Shown here: in pieces, positions 1 through 11,500 of the stretch
How the letters are laid out: each line of letters begins with the position of its first letter
How positions within the stretch are numbered: position 1 is the stretch's first letter
DNA from: Zonotrichia leucophrys gambelii
Taxonomy: Eukaryota > Chordata > Aves > Passeriformes > Passerellidae
Reading direction: 5' to 3'
Assembly: GCF_028769735.1 (NCBI RefSeq)
Contig: NC_088171.1
Coordinates: 69,085,216-69,149,215 of the forward strand
DNA: 64,000 nucleotides
Position numbers and translations under genes: made by a program
Notes under the pieces: generated by a model
Seen by the model: only the letters and a program-made list of their open reading frames with translations
Told to the model about the DNA's origin: nothing
The model's database searches: none

Positions 1-3000
1 AGCTCCTGGGAGATGCTCCACTCTCAGGAAGAGTGCGTGCTTCACAATACAAATTCCTTTCCCCTTGTTCTTCCAACCACCTTGTGCAAAGCTTGACTTT
101 CAAAAAAATATTTAATATTTTTTTATTTTAATAAATAATAACTTTATAATCTGCTGTAGCATGCAAATATGCTACACCCTGCAACACGCTGGGCACTTGG
201 GAGACAGTCCCCTTTCACTGAGGTGAAGTTGTACTTGGTTATTATTCTGGCTGTCACGTCCCCTTTAAGGACTAAAATAGCTCTTGAAAAGATGCATCCC
301 AGCCTGGCTGTTGTCAGATTGTGACTGCATGGCTATATTTTCCTTAATACCTATGTTGTGGTTCTGGACTGACACTGTTGGTTTCTTTGATCCAAGAAAA
401 GTTACAAATAACATCTGTCAGCCCTGGAACAAGCACACTGGGATGTTTTGTATGCCTGAGGTAGTCAGCCCTGAACTAGACTTGATTTTGCCCAAATTAG
501 CACATGCTATGCTGAAGTCTGGGTGGCTGGTCTGTGCCAGGCATTGGCTTGGGATTGTTCCTACAAGGAATTCCCCACTCCCAACCAGTCCCACTTCTCT
601 GTGCCTGTGGCACTGTGGTGTTGGTATGGCTGTCTGAGAGAAGCAGGATGGCTTTCACCTTGGGAATACTGCCAGGTCCATCTCCACCATGACTTTATAA
701 ACATTCCAAAAAAATCTTTCTTTTTTGTTCTGTCTTAATAGTGACACGCAGTGGCAGCATAAGACAACAGAGGCTGATGAGAGTGGTGTTGTACAAAGCC
801 CTAACAACAAGAACACTAACAAGTCTAAAATATTTCATTATTGTACACTGAGAAGAATGAGGGAAAAGGCCACCCCTCTGTGCAGGACCGAGCGTGTTAG
901 GTGGCATGGCGAGCTAAGCTGCTAGTTAATGTCTGACAAGTTACAACATGTGAAAACATGTTGCACTATGTAACAGTTATATTTTTGTATTAACTTCTTA
1001 CAGACCCCTCCTGTGTTGATGGTGGTAACCCTCAGTGGGGATTTCACTGCTTATTCCCAAGGCAGATATGCCTCAGCATGGGCAAAATGTGCACTCAGGA
1101 GAGTTAAAAGTCCCTTGAAAATAATGACAGCAGGAGCAGGGGCTTACCCCTGTATTCCAACATATAGAATTTAAATAGCCTTATCTTGACAGCCTCATCT
1201 ACCTCTTTGATGAATAATGAAGAGTGTTTTTGTTAATCTGTGATGCTGTTCTCTCCCTCACCTGCTGTATGCTATACACGTGCTGGTCTGCTCCAAAGCT
1301 TCATGTAGTAATGCCTGCCAGCTGAAATACTTCATGTCCACCACTGGATACAACACAATATCAAACAGAGTATTTACAGACATTTGTGTCCAAAAGGATG
1401 GTACAGTAGCATGGAGATGCCTAATGAGCATGGGGGATGGCATGAAGAACAGTCATCCCTCAGCAGTCTTCTGGAGGCCACACGATTTTCAGGTGGCTTT
1501 GGCAGGATCTCACACATTCCTGTTGAGAAGTCATTCATTCCTGAGTGACATTGAAAGGGATAGGAAATGCCAAAAATTATCTTGTAATCTGCAAGAACTC
1601 TGTGGCTTTTTAGCTGGACAGGGCAGGCAAACCAAGCAAATAAGTCCCCCTTATATACTGTGGAGCGTAGCAGCTTGAGAAGTAGTGGTAATAGCCAGAG
1701 GATGGGGATTTGTGTTGCCCAAGGTTTTTGCATTTGCAGAAATGAACCTTGGTTGAGATGCCTCTTTAATTATATTGTCAGTACAGTATGTACTTTTCTC
1801 TTATGCTTTTTGCTTCCATCTGTTGCATATTCTCTGGGAAGTGTTACCATTTTATTACCTCTTTCTTTCCTTCCAAATGGAACGTGGACCCACAGCGGGT
1901 GTTACAGATAAAGGAAGAAAGCTAACTGATTGGTAATAAAAGAAGAACTGGAAAACTGCACTGCTTGCTAATTCCCCATCATGTACCCAAAGCAGTGAGT
2001 CAACAGATGCTACAAATAGCCCCTGCACTGCCTCCTCCTTCTCTGTACTCTCTTTACTTCCATCTCCTGCTGTGAGAGTGCTGTTTGCCCCTCCAGGCTG
2101 GGGCTTGGCCCTCTTCCCACCCATGGTTTTGCTCTTCTGTTGGCCACACGCACATGGCAGGCTACACAGTCCCCAGGAGGTGCGTGGCTGAGTGGATTGG
2201 GAAGCTGGGTATGGATGGGAGGAAAGGGAAAGGCAGCAGATTTGTCTAGGAGGGATGGGCAGATGGGCTTGGATACAAAAGTATGGAGCAGATACCCCTA
2301 CTGGGCTCTTAGGTCATTCTGGAAGGGCAGAAAGGCACTCATGTAAGTCAGACATGGGCACAGGGGGTTGTGACAGGTGTATAAAGATAATTTTATAGAA
2401 GTTAGACTCCTTTCAATTGTGTGTGTGTGTATTAGAGCCATGAGGGAAGGGGAACTCTATCTATACAGAGACCTTATTTCTTCTCCTGTGAATAAAGGAA
2501 GCTCCAGACAGGATGATGCCATGAATGTCAGTAAAGGCATCAATAATTTGAAATAAACTGCTTCACTCTAACCAAAACTGAAGAAAAGGAAAGAGGTGGC
2601 TGGTTCTTTTCTGGTGCATTTAGATAGGATTTACTCGCACCAAGACACAAAGTTGCAATAACTGTGTTTGTTGACCTGAGGCAGCCCCCTAGTTGACAAC
2701 ACACTGCAGTCTTTCCATGGGCGTCAGTTTTCCATCCATCTGCAGAGAATCACAGTTCTCCTTCCAGCTACATGTGGTATCTTCCTGGTCTTTATCAAGG
2801 ATTCTTCTCTCCTCTTAGGATTTCTCAAACTTAAGATCTTTTTTCCCCAGTGTGCCTTCCAGCCATCCTCCTCTCCCAGGCAGCAGCAGCTGTGGAACAA
2901 GAGATGAAAGTTTAACCCAACCCCACCCCTGTTCTTTCCTTGCCTGTGAAAGCATGGCCCTTTGCTTACTGATGGAGGAGGTAGCAGACTATCAGCCAGC

Positions 3001-3722
3001 TATGTGAGGAAAATACTGAAAACCAAAGGTCAGCAGGAAGGAGTTCATGCATTGGCTGTGGTTCACCAGGGACAAGCTGTCTGCACACCTTGGAGCAGGA
3101 ACACTGAGGGAGCGTGGTGTACTGCTCTAGGGGAGGCAGGAAACAAAGGATGGAGTGGCACAAAGGGATTGTGGTCATGCTCTGTTTAAAACAATGGAGC
3201 TGATGGGAACTGTAAGCCAAAGGAATTACCCAAAAGGTGACCAAAAGCTGAACTTTGTGACATTAGCTCAAAAATATGTATTACTTTTTACCCCCTCATA
3301 TGCTAATGACTGAAGTCACACAAATTCCAACCTAAACATGAAATGACATCACCTGTAACTTTACCTTTCCCTTCCCTCAAAGAAAACATTATAAATGTAG
3401 CTTAATTGAGGAAGGAGGTCAGAGGAGGCTGCACCTTTGTATCCTTGGGCCATCGACGGGCTATACCTATCTCCTCCCTCACCACCTGTTGTGTGAGACT
3501 CGAACACTCAGCAATACTGAGTGCTTCTTCAGGAAATTCAAAAAGCAAGCCTGTGTTTGTGATCATACTTTTAGTGCTACTTAGTCATCTCACAATTTAA
3601 TGCATTTGTCAATGGCTGTATCATTCATACTGTAAGTATTATTGGTGTGTGCTTCCACAGACAGTGTATTTATCACCAGCAACCCAAGAACAATTCCTGT
3701 TGCTCAGTAAGTGACACTTGCA

Positions 3723-3858
3723 TCTGGCCATGAGATTTATTGAATGTGATCAGACTTCTACTCTGGCCATGAGAGTCCATTGGGTGCAACCAGACTTAGT
3801 GTGTCATACTGTTGGAGAATTTGTGACCATGGGAGTTCTTATTGAATGTGACTGGATT
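3723..3858. repeat. Three-copy degenerate tandem-like repeat
   Basis: A motif beginning TCTGGCCATGAGA and ending ATTGAATGTGATCAGACTT occurs at 3723-3757. It recurs with changes at 3762-3797 (TCTGGCCATGAGAG ... CAACCAGACTT) and more weakly at 3822-3858 (TGTGACCATGGGAG ... ATTGAATGTGACTGGATT). Unit length is about 36 bp, with spacers of 4 and about 24 bp. Confidence 0.6.
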
Positions 3859-4654
3859 GATGACCTGGACTCAAGGCAGCCCATGGATTTTTAAGTGTCC
3901 CTAAGGAATCTCTCACTGCTCACACTGAGTCATGGAGCACCTGAAAGATGCTAGGCTTCAGCACTTCCAGTCTGAGCAACCTGCAGGACCCAGAAGATGA
4001 GAGACATGTTTGTGCCCAGCCTGTGAAGCCCATCCTTGTGCCTCCTTTCCTTTCCCTCTGTGTGGGTGGTCATCACAGAACTTGTTGTTTGGAACCTGTG
4101 AGCAGACTGCTGAAAATCTAAAACTTACAGGCTGGTGGCTGAGGCTGTACCCTCACCAGGGCCAAGCATGCAGAGATTTTGCATTCAAAAAATTCTTAGT
4201 ACTTTAAAAAAAAATGCTTTTTCTATACAAGACTTTCTGCTGAAAGATGTGCTAAATCATCTGTGCAGCACGAGGCATAGTAAATAAGCTGTCAAGCTGA
4301 ATGGCTGTCATCATAGTTGTTACATATTTTTATTGGCTGATATAATTTAGATTGCAGTCTGCCTGATTTCTCTCCTTTTTATTTCTTCTTCCAAAAATAA
4401 TTTCTGTGTCTCAGTTGGAGGCTTTGCTAAGGTGTTTTCCAAATTGTATCAGCCCTCAGAGATAGTACAATAATGGTGCAATTGGCTGTTTAGAAGGACA
4501 AGAACTGGGCAGCATCCACAGCAAAGATCAGTGTTTTGTGAAGGAAATTTGAGGGTTCATTACGTATTTGAAGTTAAAAGTAGTTGTTAAATTTGTTTGT
4601 AATACGGTCTTTTGGAAGAACAGTAAAAACGAAGTCTTAACATGAAAAAAAAAC

Positions 4655-4781
4655 AGAGTGAGATCTGAAAGTTTTCACGTCTGTAGAAGTATGGGAAGTT
4701 TTGGGAGTTTGTTCTAAGAGCTTTGTATTTCTTTTGTACTAAAATAAACCCATTTGGAAAAAAAAAAAAAAAGGAGAGTGA
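4655..4781 (+). mobile_element. Possible 5'-truncated retroposed mRNA 3' end
   Basis: AATAAA at 4743-4748 is followed ten bases later by A15 (4758-4772). The unit is bracketed by a 7-bp direct repeat AGAGTGA (4655-4661 and 4775-4781), which could be a target-site duplication. The body of about 95 bp is not recognised. The alternatives are a chance A-tract after a chance hexamer, or an intronic poly(A) site. Processed pseudogenes are rare in birds, so confidence is low. Confidence 0.3.
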
Positions 4782-5387
4782 CCAGTTAAGCTCATTGATC
4801 TGGTTAATATCAGCACTTGTAAGAAACAATTGGATGGAAAGTGGACTTTTTTAACTGTATGCATATGTATGTTTTTAAGGCAGCTAACAAAATATTATCT
4901 TTAGTCAGGGAAGCTTATGATCCTAAGAAGTAATTCTTCTCTTTCATCTGTCTTTAAAAGAGAACCCAAATTACTTCTGTCAGCTGTTTTCTTTCTTTGG
5001 TCTGAATTATCATGTGTGAACTGCTCATCTCATTCACTCCCTTTTTTGGCATCAAATGTCTATTGCAGACAGGGCTGCCTCTTCCTCTCATTTCTTTCAA
5101 GTTATATTAATGGACAGAGCACCTGTAATATGTTATAAAATTCCAATGTGCCATATTTCCATGTGATAGGATACTTGCTCTATGATTTGTGAATCAGGGT
5201 AAAAGAAAATATCATAAAATTGCACATTCTAAATCTGTTTTCTCTCTTTTTTGTTTAATAAATTATTCTTCTGTATTTTGGAATAATTACATAGCTTCTG
5301 AGTGGTTAAATGAGCACCCAAAACTCTACCTGTTCGTCCTCTGGCAGAAAACTGGAAGCAGCCCTAACCTGTTTTCCCTCTTTAAAG

Positions 5388-5515
5388 TATCTTCCCAGAG
5401 TCTCTTCGGTGGTTGATGGCTACACAACAGTTTGAGGCATCCAAGGAGCTGATCCTTCAGCTCACGCACAAGAACAGGATGAGCACAGAAAGCGACATCA
5501 AAGGAGTGGTGCCTG
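5388..5515 (+). CDS. SLC22A23: SLC22A23 coding exon (likely exon 5): PESLRWLMATQQ segment
   Basis: The exon opens after a pyrimidine-rich acceptor ending in AAAG, with one base completing the previous codon. It continues as IFPESLRWLMATQQFEASKE and ends GDIKGVVP-like (here SDIKGVVP) plus one base before the donor GTGAG. PESLRWL is the SLC22 signature just after transmembrane segment 6, at the start of the large cytosolic loop. The exon is 128 nt and leaves phase 1, which fits the next exon. It is the first SLC22A23 exon in the window. Confidence 0.95.
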
Positions 5516-8500
5516 GTGAGTTGGACAGACAACTGCAAACCCCCCAGCTCTTCTCCAATGGCTGCACGTGGCATCACTGCCCAGAATTAAATTATCCATT
5601 TATTGCCTGTAAATCATCTCATTCATTCATTCATTCTGCTCTTGAAAACCCATTCCAAACTCCAGCACTGTGTTAAAACTCCATGGCCTGTTGAACAGTC
5701 CTAGTAATTATAGTCTTGTCTTGCAGTGCCGTGTGTCTTTAGAGACATCTCTTGAAGAATTTTACCATGGCTACAAGAGTGCGCCTTCGGCTCTGTGTGC
5801 CTCTGGAAACTGGGTTTTAAGGAAGCTGCTTGCTGGGATCCTGCCCATCACCCAACACTTACTCTGTTGGTTTGGAGAAGCAGCAGCACCCAAACCCCTA
5901 TTCTAAAGTGCCAGCCCCATGGGAAACTTTAACCACGTTAGAGTTTCTCTTTAAAGCTTTGCTCCAAGAGCTGTTTTGCTGTCCTCTCCTGCATCACCTG
6001 AGTGATGCTGCTTTAGGGATGGAGGGTTGCTGCAAGTGACCGTGGTAGGGTGCAGTTTTTTGCTTGAGAGTGGGAAGTATCAATTCCTTGGTTTACTGAT
6101 GCTTTTAGAAAGAGCTGGCTTCCCTCATCACCAAAATTGTCACTGAAAAAGCCAAGATTCTGTCTTGTAGATTGCTGTGCAGAAAAGACTGTGTGTGTGT
6201 GTATGTGTGTTTGTCTAATTACAACAAAGGCAAAGAGCTTCTGGATCTTTATCTCCCCAGTGCACCTGTCAGATTTGGTTCAGGCTCCCCTTTTTCTTCT
6301 CATAGGCTTGATTCTGCCCATAAACACCCATTTTGCACTGTCATTTGCAATCTGTATCACACTACCCACTTGTCAGAAAATGGTGGAAACACTTCCCCTG
6401 CTTTTCCAACACTAGCTGCCCTGACCCCAGGGGCTGCAGGGGAACCTCAGCCAGTAGCTCTGCCAGAGGGCAGAAGTGATGTTTCTGTACTTGTCTGATC
6501 CTTGTTGAGGATCTCTGGGGTAACAGTGGTTTCTGTCAGTCAGTGTTAAAGGCATCATTCAGGGCTGGAACAGGCTTCATCGTGTTCAGGATTAGAAAAC
6601 TGTCACCATTAACACCAGTGCCTAATGAATAAATCAATCTCCATCAGTGAGGGATGGAAAGCGCAGTTCAGGATCTCTGGTACACATTTCCAGGTCATTG
6701 GTGTGGTTTTTGGTGCAGAGAGCACACTGGTGTTAATTAGCTGGCTTGCATGTAATTGTGTGTCTGGGGTTACAGTTCCTGGATCTGCATCACAATGTAG
6801 CTTTGCAGTGTAAATACCATTTATCTGGTAAAGTTTTGGAAAGCATTAGGGGTGTGAGAGCTGTCATTAACCTGTTGATATCCTCCCCACCTCATGTTTG
6901 CAGGTCTTCCTCAGGATAAATTATGGATCTTGAGAAATGATGGGTCCCTAAGCCAACAATTGGCCTTGGAGTTTCCCAACCAATTCCTAAATTTGGCTTT
7001 TGTCAGTAAGCTTCTTGAATTTGCAGATGAAATAAAACATATTTTAGGGGAAAGAAAAAACTAATTACCTATGTTTCCTTTGAGGAAAATAATAAAGACG
7101 ACTGTGTGCTGGAGGGATTTATTTAAGCCATGTATAATGATATTGCCCATGGAGGAATGCTAAATTTCAAAATGGCTTTGTGACTATTATTTGTGACTGA
7201 TTACTTTTCTCAGCAGTTTCATGGTAGGAGCACATTCTTGTTTAAGGAAGGGACTCCCTTTCATGTGGAAAAACAGAACATTATTGCACACCTTGATACT
7301 ATGGATCCTCTGATTGCAAATGCATTTAGATATAGCAGTTGTCAGTGCAGCACCATTTGCAATTTATAAATGATTCAGAACATGGTCATTTCTGCCTCCT
7401 TGTTGATGATGAGATTGTTGGGGTATTTTATTATTTCTTCCCTCACTTTTTCTCTTCAGACTCTTTCTGCAGCCCCACACTTTAAAGGCTTTTCTGATGC
7501 AGCCCTGGAGGGAAGCTGCATTTCTGTAGGAAGAGTAAGAGAGGAGCAGTATCAAAAGAATTAAATAAGATTAACTACAAACTGCTGAAGGAAGGATCAC
7601 CTCTCTCATTCTGGGTGCATGGGGGTGTTGATGGTCTGAGCAAGGACAGGAGTACAGTAGGATTCTTGAATTAAGAATGTGATCAAGCTGCAGGCCTTCA
7701 GTGGGTCAGGAAGGAGAAGGAACCCTTTCTCTGCTCTTCTGTGCTGCAATAACATGCCCACAGCTGCTCTAGCATGGAATGGGTAAAAGACTGGTACTTG
7801 TCTGGAGAAAGGATGCATTGAGCCTGATGCAGATATCCCTTGTTTTCCCTTTATTCCATTGTTGAGCTTTCCTATCTGTGTGGAGGGATTTTTGTTTTGT
7901 GATTTGTTTTATTCTTTGTTTTCCATCTGAAAGGGCTGGAAAATGTTTTGCTCGGAGTTAGGGGCCATTGTGTTCCTGTTGATTATTGCTCACTGCATTG
8001 TTGTAACAGCCTCCTGTGACTGAATTACTCCCAATGTATTTAAATGATAAACTGCTCACTTGCAGTCCCTTCCAGCTGAAAATCCCACTGTAATTTTGCT
8101 CATACATACCAATCAAATTAGTGTATCCGATATAACAGATCATTACAGGAGTTTCATATATACCTATTTTGGCACTTGATATGAATCCCATAGTAAAAAG
8201 AAGCAGTGTTCAAGAGGACAAAATAATTCTGGGATGCAAGAAAATTTAATTTTGAATTGGTCTCCAAGCAGTGAGCAGGCTGATATTCCTTTCTAAAGAA
8301 TAACACCATTTCCACTGCCTTCTGAAGGCTTTTGCTCATTCATTGCCTACACTGCCTGTAGTGTGAGTGCCACTAACCATCTGTAGGACCTCTGCTCCAT
8401 GGGGAGGTGGCCCATGTGTCAGGTGGGGCAGGGGGGAAAGGAGGCAAAATTTATCTGCTGTTTTTCACAGTCCTTTGGGCTGGAGTGGTTGCCAGTGCTC

Positions 8501-11500
8501 TCCTGGGAGATGTCTCTAAAGACAAGAACAAGAAGTGCAGACAGTGATCCAGCTGCTGCTGGAAGGTCCAGCAGCTGCCACAACAACCCCTGCCAGGGGA
8601 AAATGAGGGTGGGCAGTGATGGCCAATGCCCAGCCGGCAAGATGGAGTGAGAGTGTGCTTACATGGGAAACAAATAAAGTGAGACAAGGGGTGTTGATAG
8701 CAGTCTAGAGCACTGTAAATTTACATTGCCCTTATCTTCAGTAGCCTGTCTCAGGGCTGATGTTTGTTGCATAAAGAGACCTTTTTCCTCAGCAGCTTTA
8801 AGTGGCTTTATTTTTGAGTGTTTGGTGTACCTTGTCATTTTGGGCAGGAATAATTTGCCTTTATAATGAGTTTTTTAGGTTCATGTGGTTGAGTTTTCTT
8901 CTTTAATGCTTAAGAAATGTAGGGGAATTAGATCTGGTTAAATTACCCTGGCATGTTTTCACTCAAAATTTCACCAGTTGGCTTTAAATTTTGCCCTCTT
9001 TTAGAAATAAAAGTTTAAATCTGTTTTTGCATCCAGGAAATTATTTTTGTTCAACTGTGTATTGAAATGTCATTTTTAAAACAGGCTTGCTGAATTTTGT
9101 TGACATATGTTTCAAAGCATTACCCAAAAAAGTCAGCTTCAATCATGAGCAAATTAAATATTTTGATAATATTAATTCAGTACAGGTTTTTCACTACTAG
9201 TTTCTCCAGAAACTTCACCATCTCTTCCCTGTTTCCCTGTAGAACGAGAAGCAAACATACAATTCAGTGCAGCTGTGAGACAGTCATTCTGACCTTAGTG
9301 TCATAAATGATAAGGAAGTATGAAGATTGTTTAAGAAACTGGAGAAAAGAATGTTCAGGGGAATTGGAAATCCTAAAGCACCAACCATAACCTTACACCT
9401 TTTAAAGGTGTGTTGCACTTTAGGTGGCTTTCATTACTTTTATGGAATGCATTCTCTTTCTTTGTGTGGGGCTGAAGGGTCTGTTTGTTGCCTGGAGCAG
9501 ATTGTCTGCTGCGAGCTGGCCTTGGCTGCACCAGCACCCAGCCCTGCTGTGTTTGGGTGTCCTGGGAAGTGCTCCACTGGAGACACTGCTGTATCAGCAG
9601 CTACCCAAGAGTCACACATGGTGCTTCCATGGAAACCCACCCCTGGGCAGCTGTCTTTGGCTTCCCCTGTGTGGGGAGACATTTCAGGTGGTCCTTAACA
9701 TGAAAATAACTGCTTGGCCAGCTTTGAAAAAACAAAGCTCCCTTTTTTGCTCGTCTCTGGATGGAAACACAAACCAGTGGTGCTCCTGTGGGCAGAGAGG
9801 TTATAAATAATATTGATGTAATCACAAAAGGTAGACAGCAAAGGTAAAGCAGCCAAATAGATGCCAGTACTTCTGCATGCAGGACACAACATGAAGATGC
9901 AGGGGTAGGTGGTGATAAGTACTCTGTGTGTGTATGTGTGTGGATTGCAGTTAGGAAAACTGTGGTTTTCAGGGGGTTTCCCTTTGAAGAAAAAAAATTA
10001 ATACTCTTTCATCTTTCTTGCTGCTGAACAACATGCTGCCATCACTTTTCTTTAAACATAAGCTATTTTTCTGTTTTGTTTTGCTATGTATATTTTTTTC
10101 CTAAGCATGAGGCTTGAATCTATGTAATTATATGCATTTTCCTTTTCCCCTGGATAAATAGCAGAGGGAAGGGTGAAAATGCCTTATGTCTGAAAGTCAG
10201 TCTCTTTCCTTGCAAAGCTTTACTCATATCCTTAGACCATCACACCCATCACTGCACTACTGGTTTAAAGCTTGTGAGAGATGAAGAGTGCACTAGCTGG
10301 AGAAGAAAAGCAAGTTTCCTGGTTCCACAATATAGGTGATTCCATGTGATAGTGAAGTACAAACCTGCCAGATGTCCTTCTTTGCCAGATCCTGTTTCTT
10401 GGGTGTTTAATGCTCCATGCAGCTCCCAGAGCATTTTCAGGTAAATGTAGGAAATGTAGTTAAAACTGTTCAAGGTGCTGTTTGAAGACTGTGTGTCAGC
10501 CACAGAGATTTCTATCTCAAAATTTAAAAAAAACCAAAAAACCCAGCCAGAGATTTCTGTTGTCCTCTTATATGTTAAATCAGTTTCAGGAGGGTCTGGG
10601 TTTCTCCTGCTGGGCCCCTGTTGTCCGGTAGCTGTTGTGGAGTTTGAGCAACTCATTCAGGATTTGCTGTACATGATAGTGATTAACAAGAGCAAAACTG
10701 GTCAGTTAGGTCCTCTTCTACTGGTTGGGTCTATAGCAATGGAAGAGGAGAGCCCATGGATGCCCTGAATGTGTCCTTAGCAAAGGTAGCAGTGATATCT
10801 GACAGTCCCAGGTTTTGGAGGGATCAGGGGGAAAAGGGTGAGAATGTGCCTACTGAGAATGTGCCTTTTGATGCCACTGGGAGAAGCCAAATATGCTAGA
10901 AAATTTAAAGGGGAGAAAAGAAAAAAGAGAAGGAAGAGGGGGCTGTCAGCCTCTGTTTCAGTTTGAATGATTCTTTCTCACTGGTTGAGTCCTCTGCTGG
11001 CTGCGCTCCCGCCTGTTGATTTGTGCCCTGCTGGCACACTGGCTCTTTGTGCACAGGGCTACCTGTGCTCCCAGAGCAGCCAGCTTTACAGGGCAGGAAC
11101 CATGTGCAGAGGGCTGGCAGCTAGCCCTGGTGTTGCTGGCATTTCCCCAGCCCACGGGCACCAGAGGGGAGAGGGCTGGTGAGTCTGGATCTGGATGTGA
11201 AGGGTCCTCGAGAACCAAGTGGAAGTGGAGAGCAGTAAGAGGGGACCAGTGGCCAGAGAAGAGAGGAAATAAGACACTTTAAGAAGCGTGGAGCCAATGA
11301 ATAAAGATAGCTGGAGGGGACTTAGAGAGGCAGGGGCAACAAGGGACTGGGGGAAAGCAGTGGAGGAAGGGCAGAGGAGAGCTAGAGCATGGAGACCAAA
11401 GGGGCTGCAATCATATGCATTCCCCTCCTTCCAGAGCAAGCTGTCAAGCCCAAGGATTCATTCTTAGAGCTCTTCTTTTGCAAAATCCACTCCTAAAATG

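Larger units (their letters stand above)
1..5387 (+). other. SLC22A23: SLC22A23 intron (3' part)
   Basis: No frame here carries the expected upstream SLC22A23 exons (segments 1-6), so this is the end of the intron before the PESLRWL exon. Contents seen: an AT-rich stretch at 103-140, a short TG run at 2418-2430, a three-copy degenerate repeat at 3723-3858, and an AATAAA/A15 unit with a possible 7-bp target duplication at 4655-4781. No gene is supported. Confidence 0.8.

Noticed and set aside
1..5387. Upstream SLC22A23 exons (segments 1-6) within the window
   Set aside because: I looked for the expected peptides (WDLVC, GRRPVLL, ELCPPGKRF) and none appears in any frame.
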